Assembly (NCBI GenBank): GCA_001600355.1
Contig: BCJU01000002.1
Span: 2,604,001 to 2,668,000 of the forward strand
DNA: 64,000 nucleotides
From: Meira nashicola
Lineage: Eukaryota; Basidiomycota; Exobasidiomycetes; Exobasidiales; Brachybasidiaceae
Direction: 5' to 3'
A program made the position numbers and the translations under genes. Shown in pieces: positions 17,104-26,249 of the stretch (position 1 is the first letter of the stretch; each line of letters opens with the position of its first letter). The notes beneath the pieces were generated by a model. It was not told where the DNA came from. It searched no databases and saw only the letters and a program-made list of their open reading frames with translations.

Positions 17104-18681
17104 ATGCGCCTTAACAATCAATCACTAGATGCCTCAGCTGGAGGCGATCCTTCATCAAATCAATCACGAGATCAAGGTGGATTAGACAAAAATGTAAAAA
17201 TCGCATCTGTTCTTCTTTCGACATCAAATACGGTACGAATTAGCATTCCATCAAAGCGAAAAAAGGATGTGTTGGTAGAAATTTATGATGAAGGTGATGA
17301 AAACAACAATAATAGCGCAGAAAAGCCTTCGTCACAAACCGCCAATACACATTACCGTACAAATAGTTCTGGTGAAGATGGCGAAGAACAAAATTCACCT
17401 GCAAAGCGAACAGCACATGAGCGAATGCAATGCATCAAAAGTACATCGGAGATAGGTGTGAGTAGCACCTCCAATGTACGAAATAGAGAAAGCAGCGGCG
17501 CTGAGCAAGCAAAGGATTCCACCACCGAACATGGCGACATTAGCGCTCAACATCAGCAAGTACCAGAAATCGACGGAGATAGGGACAGTGACGTGATTCC
17601 TGCCTTTCCTGTCTTTCCTGCCTTTCCTGTCTTTCCTGTCTTTCCTGTCTTTCCTATCTTGGATAGACGCACGGATGCTGAGACTTATCAGATTTATGCT
17701 CATTCGGACGTGATATCGAACAACGGTGGGGGTACTGTTGAAGGAGGAGGTGGCAATCAGAAGCGGGGTAATCCGATTGAACCGGGCCAGTCCTTCCCAG
17801 AAAGTGAGGATTCAAAAAGATCTCGGACAACAATCTCGTCTCGCCGACATGAAATTCAATCACCCGGCAAGATAGCGACTTCGTCATTCTACGGCCCAAA
17901 TGGAATTGTAAACTCTCCCTCTCCTGAGTCTAATCCTCGACGATCACCTGATCTTAGACGCCCCACACGAGTCTCAGGACCAAGCTCAGCTGTAGTTAAT
18001 TTCGATTTGACCATTAGCCAAAGATCGTCTAGGATGGCAGACAAGATGAATGGCAGAGATGGTCAATCAAAAAGTATGATAGATACAAGATTTACAGCAA
18101 AAGCCAAAAATCGTAACGATACATATTACAATTCTGGGCTGAAAACTCGGTCAAATATTTCTGACAACTCTGATAAGCCGATCAAATTGAAGCTGCATAA
18201 GATTGCCTTCGATCCGGATGGCTTTATTGGTATCGAGGCCAGTCCCACTGTCGAGTTGACCTCATCGGGAGAGTCAATCGAAATTTGTTGGAAGAAAGAT
18301 GACAGTGATGCAAAGGTGCAAATTATCGAAATCAAGTTTGACGATTGTGAGAGCTTACGCTCAAGTAAAGTTTGTAGCTCAAGTTATCCAAATCCGCACA
18401 GATTTCTAGAGATAACTATAGTTAGAGATTCCCGCACTTTCAAAAAAGTCAAGGAACTTCTACAAAACATTCTGGGACTCAGAACCGTACACAGCGGCAG
18501 TCGCATTATTCTGAATGCGATTTCTTTCGATTCTCGTGAAGAGCATAAGTGGGTCGAATTCCGAAGAGATCTCAGCAAAATGAAAAACAAGCTACTGCAG
18601 GATTTGGATGATGATAATGCAAAGAAAATTGGAGATAGTCTCAATGAATACAAATCTTTGAAGCTGAAAGACAGCAATTAG
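17104..18681 (+). CDS. ULP2-related protein 1: PH-like domain plus transplanted linker, no protease
   Basis: A 525-residue protein made of parts of the ULP2 gene at 4.7-8.1 kb. Residues 33-63 form a segment shared with the 19.3-kb gene (TVRISIPSKRKKDVLVEI then YDEGDE), which fits a SUMO-interaction motif (LVEI followed by acids). Residues about 145-310 match the linker that splits the ULP2 catalytic domain, with an added FPV repeat. Residues about 311-500 match the ULP2 PH-like domain and its upstream DKMxGxDGQxKSMIDTR segment. None of the protease residues His/Asp/Cys is present. The module order is reversed relative to ULP2. The frame is intact over 1.5 kb, so it is probably expressed. The role is unknown; binding SUMO chains or ULP2 partners is inference. 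Confidence 0.75.
   Translation: MRLNNQSLDASAGGDPSSNQSRDQGGLDKNVKIASVLLSTSNTVRISIPSKRKKDVLVEIYDEGDENNNNSAEKPSSQTANTHYRTNSSGEDGEEQNSPAKRTAHERMQCIKSTSEIGVSSTSNVRNRESSGAEQAKDSTTEHGDISAQHQQVPEIDGDRDSDVIPAFPVFPAFPVFPVFPVFPILDRRTDAETYQIYAHSDVISNNGGGTVEGGGGNQKRGNPIEPGQSFPESEDSKRSRTTISSRRHEIQSPGKIATSSFYGPNGIVNSPSPESNPRRSPDLRRPTRVSGPSSAVVNFDLTISQRSSRMADKMNGRDGQSKSMIDTRFTAKAKNRNDTYYNSGLKTRSNISDNSDKPIKLKLHKIAFDPDGFIGIEASPTVELTSSGESIEICWKKDDSDAKVQIIEIKFDDCESLRSSKVCSSSYPNPHRFLEITIVRDSRTFKKVKELLQNILGLRTVHSGSRIILNAISFDSREEHKWVEFRRDLSKMKNKLLQDLDDDNAKKIGDSLNEYKSLKLKDSN
17599..17661 (+). repeat. 9-bp minisatellite encoding Phe-Pro-Val repeats
   Basis: Seven tandem copies of a 9-bp unit (CCTGTCTTT with C/T variation) encode PAF PVF PAF PVF PVF PVF PIL. 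ULP2 has a single equivalent at the same place (MFPVLDRR), so the array expanded only in this copy. Confidence 0.9.
17668..17961 (+). repeat. 294-bp perfect inverted repeat, copy 2
   Basis: Exact reverse complement of 5377-5670 in ULP2. First mismatches lie at 17667 and 17962. The boundary on the left falls beside the FPV minisatellite. Confidence 0.95.
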
Positions 18682-19274
18682 GACTAATTGCGCCCACTGT
18701 AAGTTCTTAGAGCCAGACAGATGAAATCAACTGGGTGAAGTATTACTGCTGGTTATCTGATCAACCCAAGATATGCATCAACTATTTAAGTGTAAATTAC
18801 TGTAATATAAACATGTGAAATATGAAGATGAGAAAGTCGTTCAACTTTAAATGCAAAAGAGAAATTTGACCATTGAAGTACGTCAAGATCTTTAGCGCAT
18901 TAGCCTTCTTGAGTTAAAATTAAATGACTCTACCTACGTTCGACGCAACCGTAACAATTTGTGTTTCGACTTATGCTCTCTTGTTGACATGTTGCATCCG
19001 ATCTCCAAACATTTCACGCCCTCAAACTGGCTTTTAATCTTTGTCGTAGAAAGTAGGTCTTTTGAAATAATGAAAAAAATTGTGTTATTGATCTTCTTTC
19101 TGAACTTCCAACTACCTTTTTATGTCCCACCACTCTTCATACGAACCCTAATCATTCTGTTTGTCCCCTACTACCGTCATTATCTTTCCGAAGCATAGAT
19201 CTAGTCTGCAGTAGAGCTCAAAGGCGTTATTCTTCAATTCTCACCGTTATCACTGGACGCGAAAACGTGAATAA
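18682..19274. other. Spacer between the two ULP2-related genes
   Basis: 593 bp holding the 3' flank of the first gene and the promoter of the second. ACCATTGAAGTACGTCAA near 18870 resembles CATTGGAATACGTCAA near 16623, upstream of gene 1. Together with the CTTTCTGAACTTCCAA block near 19096 this suggests a tandem duplication unit of about 2.2 kb. Confidence 0.45.
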
Positions 19275-20438
19275 ATGCTACCTGAAAGCCCTTCGCGAAA
19301 TTCCTCAGCTGGAAGTGGTTTTCTATCCTGCCAATCACACAATCAAGATGAATTGGCCAAAAATCGAACAATCGTTTCAGTCTCTCTTTCACCAACGAAT
19401 ACGGTGCGGATTAGTGTTCCATCAAAAAGAAAAAGGGATGTACTTATCGAAGTTCATGAAGAGGAGGTGAATGAGGAGAGAAGCAATCATAAACGAATGC
19501 TTTTGTCACAAACCATTAAGGGTTCTGCCACCGATCATGCCCTAGAAAAAAACATTGAGCAGATTGAGAAAGAGCAGAATACTTCAATCAGACAAGATGC
19601 TTCATCATCATCTGTAAATCAACCTTTTGATACAAGTACCTCTAGGAATGAAAAAGAGACGCCAGGCAAAGATGGTCGAACAACGAGTATGATACCCAAA
19701 AATCAAATAAATGGGCTCAACACTCCGTCGATTAGTTCGGCTAGATTGGAGAAGCCATTTCTGGTTAAGTTGCATAAGATAGCCTTCAGTCGCGCCGGTT
19801 TTATTGGGGAGGAATTCTACCCCACCGCTGAGTTACGCTTATCTGGATCGATCACAATTCGTTGGAAGGAAGTCGGTGTGAGTGGAAAAGAGCAAAGTGT
19901 GGTGATTAACTTATCTGATTGTAAAACTTTACACGTAAACGTCGGCTTAATATCAACGTCTCTTGAAGCAGACAGATTCTTGTCTTTAGAGTTGCTTAAT
20001 GATTCACCTACCTGCAAACACGTCAAGAATTACATAGCAAGCGTATCAAGATTGAAAGAAGAACGTATTGGCAATTATATTTTCATAGATGTGTTTCAAC
20101 CCAATTCTCATGAAAAGCACAAATGGTTCGAATTTCGTACAGAACTTAAAAAACTGAAAATCAAACAACTTTACATATTGGGGGATGTCTTTGTAAATCA
20201 TATCAAAACGCTTCTTAAAGAATTGATATCTTTGACGGGAACGATAAAGAAGCAAAAGTCATGCAAGACAAAAAAGAAGCAGATTCCATGTACTGAAGGA
20301 AACAAGCAAATTCCGTGCACTGAAGAAAACAAGCGTTTCCCATTCACTGAAAAGAGCTTTTCAACGGTAACGATGAACGAGCAAATTCCATGCACTGAAG
20401 TAAGTCAAGAATTCATCAAAGTAAAGCTTGAAGAATGA
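19275..20438 (+). CDS. ULP2-related protein 2: SIM-like N-terminus plus diverged PH-like domain, C-terminal repeats
   Basis: A 387-residue relative of the 17.1-kb product. The first 60 residues align with it without gaps (TVRISVPSKRKRDVLIEV then HEEE), keeping the SUMO-interaction-type core LIEV plus acids. The PH-like domain spans about 155-320: FLVKLHKIAFSRAGFIGEE, then TAELRLSGSITIRWKE, ending HEKHKWFEFRTELKKLK. It is much more diverged from ULP2 than gene 1. The catalytic linker and the protease are absent. The C-terminus holds four copies of a K-Q-I-P-C-T-E unit. The start shares the AATAAATG context with gene 1. The intact frame suggests a working gene of unknown function. Confidence 0.72.
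   Translation: MLPESPSRNSSAGSGFLSCQSHNQDELAKNRTIVSVSLSPTNTVRISVPSKRKRDVLIEVHEEEVNEERSNHKRMLLSQTIKGSATDHALEKNIEQIEKEQNTSIRQDASSSSVNQPFDTSTSRNEKETPGKDGRTTSMIPKNQINGLNTPSISSARLEKPFLVKLHKIAFSRAGFIGEEFYPTAELRLSGSITIRWKEVGVSGKEQSVVINLSDCKTLHVNVGLISTSLEADRFLSLELLNDSPTCKHVKNYIASVSRLKEERIGNYIFIDVFQPNSHEKHKWFEFRTELKKLKIKQLYILGDVFVNHIKTLLKELISLTGTIKKQKSCKTKKKQIPCTEGNKQIPCTEENKRFPFTEKSFSTVTMNEQIPCTEVSQEFIKVKLEE
20277..20405 (+). repeat. 27-bp coding repeat (KQIPCTE units)
   Basis: Two adjacent 27-bp units (20277-20303, 20304-20330), a degenerate third from 20331 and a separated fourth at 20379-20405 encode KQIPCTEGN, KQIPCTEEN, KRFPFTEK and EQIPCTEVS. The array is specific to this gene copy. Confidence 0.85.
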
Positions 20439-22415
20439 AATCAGACGAGTTTAGTACCATTGCTAATTACCTCACCATTCCTAGATATCATCTGTTGGAT
20501 CAGCCTTTCCCAAAGACTATCAGATAGGGCTGCTAAATCTTTATAATGTATTGCAAAACCGCTCTGTTTCTAATTTAAGATCATCATGAACGCTAGCAAG
20601 ATATGCAACTGTATGCTTACTTTAAGTTTCTCCGATAGCTAAATTTTACACAACAGTTCGGGAGATTTTAGAGAAAGATTCCGTGCAAGTTTCAATGTGC
20701 AACTAGCTCGTTATCAACCTTTCTTTCTGCCCGTATCGACAAAAGAGCGGGGAATTTGATCACATTATGGTGGCTTTCTCTACAGAGATTGCCGAGTGGT
20801 TATGTTAATGTCGGAGAGTAATGTCAGACACGTCAGAATAAGCATAAGACACTATAGATGCATATAAGGCGCGAATAATTTTGTACACTTGAATTACGCG
20901 TGCATTTCCAAACCGGTCCGATGTTGTGTAATAAAAATCGGATCGGGGTTAGAGACGCGCTACTTTTTACTCTGTTAAACCGGTGATGACCGCAAAAAGT
21001 GTGATAATATCGACGCGGGGTATTGTTTCATATAAGGTATGTGTTTGCATTGTCCGCTTTCTTTCACAGAGATAGGAAAAAGAAAGATATGACATATCCA
21101 TCCGTTCATTCCTACTCCTTTGTTTCAAAGAGGTATGAATGCTTCATAAGTAATAATCACTATGACTTCTCTATCAATGCAGCTTGGCAACCGGATGCAG
21201 AGCCGGAGAGAATGTGTGCAATATCCTGATTTGATGTGAATCTGACAGATGTACATAAATCAAAGTCGAATAAGCTCAAGCGACATATGTGCATTTACTA
21301 CAAATACAACTCCGAGTATGGGGAAGAGTGATTCCGTGCTGGAATACGTGAATGAAACATCACCGGTCGAGAGATGACCGGAAAGACTTTTTCAACTTTT
21401 GAGTCCCTTTCCGTTTTTACCCTTTTTCTCCACAGAAAATCAAAAGGTGAAAGGCGTGGGGGGGAACAAAAAAATGGAAACGCGTCTCATACATAGTCAG
21501 TCCAGTCCTACACGTCGGTGTGTCTTCGGTGGGTATTTATTTTGCCGGCCCTTTTTACGCACTTGGCTAGTACGGCTGACCAATCGAGCAGTTTAGCTTG
21601 CTTCCACACAATGGAATCGGTAAACTAGGTACAAGCACAGGAACAGTATCTTACATTGCGCAGCAAAAAAGAACAGGCGGTTCTTGCATTTTATTTATGC
21701 GTACGCGATTTGGCCGAAACACACACATAGGTCACCTTGCTGGATGTGTTGCTTGCTTGCTCATCTTGATGATTTACAATCCTTTCCCCGCATTCCTCAT
21801 CTTGTCTCACCACCTTCATATATACAAGAATTGGTGGGGAAATCAATTCCATATCAACAGCCACCATCATCTTTTAAGGAACATCACTTATTCGATTAAG
21901 TGATGATCACAACTTGAAACCAATAAAAAGGACAATTATCCGATCATCAACTATCGTACGAGATTTACACCCTTTATAATCACATTTAAAAAAAAACCTC
22001 ATTTGCGTACTGAAACGGAACGCGGATCCATTTCTCAATTCTATCCGACGATTGTGGATTATTCATTGAATGTTCGGCATTTTCTCGATCGTTACAAAGA
22101 AAAACGGCTTGCTGTACTCCATTTGATTCATTCAGCCGAAATTTGGCCATCTTTACCCCACGCGGGGCTCCTTTGCACAACATCGTTTTTTTCAATTTCA
22201 ACGACGCCCTATTTTTTCTTTCTTTATCAACAAGTTCACCTACCCCGCACTGCATCACTACAATCGGCGTTTCTCCTTGTCTTTTCACCTTTTTCGTGTT
22301 TTCGCCTTTTTGCGCCACCTATACTTTGATTGATTGATTTGTTTGGGCAAAGGATTCTATCATTAACATCATTCCATCTCACAATCTCATCGTCCAAACT
22401 CATCTTTCAATAAAC
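20439..22415. other. 2-kb intergenic region before the DUF1752 gene
   Basis: Contains no convincing gene. A TATA-like CATATATAC lies near 21815, about 600 bp before the next start, and pyrimidine-rich runs cover 22180-22330. This suggests a long 5' leader for the downstream gene, with short upstream frames. An isolated tRNA A-box-like string near 20790 has no partner B box. Confidence 0.5.
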
Positions 22416-25400
22416 ATGCCTATCACACTTCCAGATCCAGTGTTGGCTTTGTCTATGGCAAGCTTGCAAAAGCTCAATACGGCGGATGTGGATCAATTGG
22501 CCAATCTATGGAACGTGTTTACTAAATGCAAAGAATCGATCGAATCTGGCAGAAGATTAGAAAATTTATCTTGGCGATTATGGTTCAGAGAAGCACATTT
22601 GTTGCCACCTGATACTTCTTTATCTGATTTGACCGATTTTACTCCTCTGGATACACCTTTAATGAGCAGAAGAGGCAGTATGGCAGGATCTTATCAACCT
22701 TCAACTCGATCGATGACACCTTTTGTACCTCATCAACCTAGTTCTTCGTTTACTTCAAGAGCTTTGCAAGCCGCTTCTATGGCTATGGCAGCTTCCACTC
22801 ATGGCAATACAAACCATACATCAACTGCATTGTCAGGAGATCTATCAGATCCAGAAGAAAGTGAAGGATGGAGTAGCGATGATGATGATGAAAGTGACGC
22901 AATTCAAAGTCAAGAAGTGGCATCTTCTTCCAATTTACGAGGAAGAGTACAAGGACGTCCATCGCAAGTTGCTTCAACGAGCAATCCAGCAACTCGTTCA
23001 TTCACTTCGCCCAAATCTGTCACTTCTCCTTTAGCTCGCGAAACGATTCTAAATCAGCAACAACAGAACGAAAAGGAGATCAAATCAAACAATGCAAGTA
23101 GCAATGTATCCACAACGCATTCCGGAGATCGAAGACGTGCAATTTCTTCTTCTTCTGCTTTTGGAAGTCGAGCTAGAGTAAAGCAACATAACATGCAAAG
23201 AAGACGAAGACCTTTGAGCTTTCAGCAGGCTATTGAGAGCTTATTGCTAGATCGTGAAAGTGAATTCAGTGGTAGAATGGGAAGCGGAAGTACATCGAGT
23301 TTGCCGAGAAGTATTGACGAATCTAGGTTGCCCTCTACATCCTCTCGTTTGATGGGAGAAAGGGAATATTTGGAATGCTCCGATGCGACGATTGCGGAAC
23401 AGATACCTCAAAATAGTGCACCTGCTGAATTCAGTCAACCTTCTACACCGCAAAAGCTTGATCAACTTTCCGTAACGAAGAAGCCTGCACGTCGTGTCTC
23501 CATCGTTGATGCGCGCGAAGAAGAAAATGAATCTGCAAAATCGAAAGAGCAAAATAAGGAATCCAATCAATCTCGCTTCTTTGTTGGAGCTGCAAGTTAT
23601 GAAGGTAGCGAGCACAGTCTAGAAAGTGAATCTTCTCACTTAAAGACAACCTCGTCTAAACCTAAAGACAATGAAGAAGCCGCCCTTCGCTCTCCAGTAC
23701 AACGATTCAAAAGTTTGCATCCAACATCTTCGAGCGGTAGCGTTGAAGGTCTTCGAAAGACTAGCGGATCACGAGCTCATCATCCAAGCCATCATACCAG
23801 AAATACGTCATCGACGATCCGAACAAAATCTGCGCTCAATCTCCATCGCAAAAATGGTCAAGGCAAACCACGTGGTCATGTTCGCATTGCAAGTATTAGC
23901 AAAGATCTTGCAGAAGTTGTTCAGGCGACATCGTCTGTTGAAAATGCTAATGAACAACCAAAATTGAAACGTCCACCTGTCAAATTCACAATGGGCAGTA
24001 TGGAAGGCGATAGCGATGACGATTATAGCTCTGTTTCATCCGAAAAGGAAGGATCGGAAGTCATTGGAGGAAGTGGAAAAGAGACAAAAGTGCAAATCGA
24101 AGCACCTGGTGAAAATTCTGATGAATGGGCGAGCGATTCTTCTACTGATTCGGAAGAAGAACGTAAGCGATCGGCCGAACGTCGTAAACGTGCCGAAAAA
24201 GAACGATTGGAAAATATGTTCAAAAAGGTCCCTGTTCGATCGCAAAGTGCGGCCGATATTAGCCTGTTGACACCTGGAAGCAATAGCGTTGAACATGCAG
24301 AGCCAAAATCAGAAGCTTCTTATAGCACTTCACCTGCTCCTCCACCAATTCGAAGCCTTTTGAGTACGATCTTTCATCCTACAAACGATGACGATCTTGC
24401 ACGTAGAAAGTCTTATGCAAGTGCGGCTGATTTACGTATCCAAGGTGAACAGAATTCCAATAAGAAAAAGGTACGCAAGACGAGTCATGAAGGATCAGAG
24501 ATTGCACAACAAGCAGGTCATTTTGCCAAGAATGGCAAATCTACTGCTCACACGAATGTGATTCCAAGACCTCCTTCATTTGGATCGCATTTGAACAATG
24601 CCGGATTGAAAATGAGTAAATCTGCAGTTGCTTTACCTGTTTTGAGCACTTTGGGAAGTCGTTCTTCTACCAGCATTTCACGAAGAGAAGCTCAAGGCAC
24701 TTCTCGTCATGCAGCTGTATTTGAAGATGATAGTAGCGGTGAAAGCTCGATAAGCGATCGTGCAAACAACAACACAACAGACGCTTCTTCACGACAATCG
24801 AATAGTGAAGCAGTTGAACGATTAAACGAACTTGCACGTGTACGTCAAAACCAAAATAAACAAAAGAAAAAGCAACATCAGAGAGGAAGCGGAAGCGGCG
24901 ATATCGAAGAACGTAAAATGAGCGGAGATGGTGGATCGCGTAAATCGCATTCATCTTTAGATGTTCAAGTTCAACCTGAATTTGATGAAGAAAAGATGAT
25001 TCGTCAATATCGTAGAACGTCTGAGCCAACTGAAGCACCTTCAACTCCAGCAATTGCCACTTCCGCCGGAGGAAAGCCACAACGATCCAAATCGGCCGTC
25101 AATGTTCCCGAGGTCGGATTACCACAATCTCCTCGTACGACCAGAAGGAATATGTTGAAAGATGAACTTTCGGAAAGTTTACGTCAGAACTTGTTATGGG
25201 AAAGACAAAGTCGAAATCGAATGTTGGGCATCGGAGGTAATAGGGTTACGACTGCACCATTGGCCAATGAAAGTACGGCTGAGCAACAAGAGCAAATGCA
25301 TCGTCAAAGATCCAATGAAGGTAAATTGACTGGATTTGCTCCATTAACACAGACAACATCTGCTCCTATGCAATCGACTCCATCCTCTGCTCCACTTTCG

Positions 25401-25580
25401 CAAAGTCACAGTCAACAAGGTCATTCGAATTTCCATCGTACACAATCCGTCTTGGGTGGTAATGCTCTTCGTCCTTTGACGCAAAGGAGTACGGTTCCTG
25501 ATCCGAATGCGAACCGAAAGCAAGGAAGTTCTTCTTCACGTGTGCCATATACTGGAGATTTCCATCATACAGGTTGGTGA
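22416..25580 (+). CDS. DUF1752/DUF3295-type nitrogen- or glucose-signalling regulator
   Basis: A 1,054-residue, Ser-rich, mostly disordered protein. Residues about 27-58 (LANLWNVFTKCKESIE, then RRLENLSWRLWFRE) match the short DUF1752 motif known from GATA-type nitrogen regulators (AreA N-terminus), Reg1 and related fungal regulators. A C-terminal segment at about 905-930 (LSESLRQNLLWERQSR) fits the DUF3295 motif that accompanies DUF1752 in fungal proteins of unknown role. The middle has acidic patches (DEWASDSSTDSEEE) and a basic coiled stretch at about 585-610, plus repeated RSxSAxD/KSAxxLP phosphosite-like strings. No zinc finger is present, so it is probably a signalling adaptor rather than a DNA binder. 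Exact orthologue not identified. Confidence 0.82.
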   Translation: MPITLPDPVLALSMASLQKLNTADVDQLANLWNVFTKCKESIESGRRLENLSWRLWFREAHLLPPDTSLSDLTDFTPLDTPLMSRRGSMAGSYQPSTRSMTPFVPHQPSSSFTSRALQAASMAMAASTHGNTNHTSTALSGDLSDPEESEGWSSDDDDESDAIQSQEVASSSNLRGRVQGRPSQVASTSNPATRSFTSPKSVTSPLARETILNQQQQNEKEIKSNNASSNVSTTHSGDRRRAISSSSAFGSRARVKQHNMQRRRRPLSFQQAIESLLLDRESEFSGRMGSGSTSSLPRSIDESRLPSTSSRLMGEREYLECSDATIAEQIPQNSAPAEFSQPSTPQKLDQLSVTKKPARRVSIVDAREEENESAKSKEQNKESNQSRFFVGAASYEGSEHSLESESSHLKTTSSKPKDNEEAALRSPVQRFKSLHPTSSSGSVEGLRKTSGSRAHHPSHHTRNTSSTIRTKSALNLHRKNGQGKPRGHVRIASISKDLAEVVQATSSVENANEQPKLKRPPVKFTMGSMEGDSDDDYSSVSSEKEGSEVIGGSGKETKVQIEAPGENSDEWASDSSTDSEEERKRSAERRKRAEKERLENMFKKVPVRSQSAADISLLTPGSNSVEHAEPKSEASYSTSPAPPPIRSLLSTIFHPTNDDDLARRKSYASAADLRIQGEQNSNKKKVRKTSHEGSEIAQQAGHFAKNGKSTAHTNVIPRPPSFGSHLNNAGLKMSKSAVALPVLSTLGSRSSTSISRREAQGTSRHAAVFEDDSSGESSISDRANNNTTDASSRQSNSEAVERLNELARVRQNQNKQKKKQHQRGSGSGDIEERKMSGDGGSRKSHSSLDVQVQPEFDEEKMIRQYRRTSEPTEAPSTPAIATSAGGKPQRSKSAVNVPEVGLPQSPRTTRRNMLKDELSESLRQNLLWERQSRNRMLGIGGNRVTTAPLANESTAEQQEQMHRQRSNEGKLTGFAPLTQTTSAPMQSTPSSAPLSQSHSQQGHSNFHRTQSVLGGNALRPLTQRSTVPDPNANRKQGSSSSRVPYTGDFHHTGW

Positions 25581-26249
25581 TGATAGTTGACAAATGTGTA
25601 CAAGTTGTACACGAAATAGGGATACCTTCTTTCTGATTTGGTATGAGTACGTATCGAATCAGTTTATATTTGTACTTTACGCTTTTTTTACTTTATTCAT
25701 TATAATAATATTAATTTCAAAGCTTATTCTTTCAGTGTCTTTTGTATACGATAATTAATGCAAGATTGTGTGATCGAAGAATGTCAAAACATACCGGACA
25801 TAGTGCTGTGCAGCGCTTTATTGAACACGTCACTCAGCCTCATTCTACGGTACCGAATGTATGCGGTCGCTTCATATAGAGATAGGATGATAACCTTCTT
25901 GATATCCTTTTGGCTCTTACACTTGAGGCAATAAAGGAAAGCACGTTTGCTTAAAGTTGTATACTTTTGTTAGGAAAACCACCAAGCACAAGCCAAATTG
26001 GGTATGAAATGAAAGGAAGAATGCTTTTTTTTATTCATCTCAACTTTCGGCTCCGTCATTGAGCGCAGGTACGCCATTTGTGCATGGCTGGTGCTGAAAA
26101 TCAAAAGGACGGGATGAATGTATGCGTGATAATATGGGCGTAATAAAATCAAATATTCATGTGGCACAATTTCGAGTGGCAACAAACAATATTTGTCTTT
26201 TCTTTTCTTTCATTAAACGACGACGACGACGACAACGTGATACCAAAAT
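25581..26249. other. Intergenic region with ACG trinucleotide run
   Basis: 669 bp between two plus-strand genes. A CGA/ACG triplet run at about 26217-26233 lies just before the next ATG. No gene recognised. Confidence 0.5.

Noticed and set aside
20781..20802. tRNA A-box-like string GCCGAGTGGTTA
   Set aside because: No B box (GGTTCGAAT) or acceptor pairing follows, so it is not a tRNA gene.
21598..22337. Several overlapping short plus-strand frames before the DUF1752 gene
   Set aside because: Overlapping frames with random composition; they may act as uORFs but are not supported as genes.
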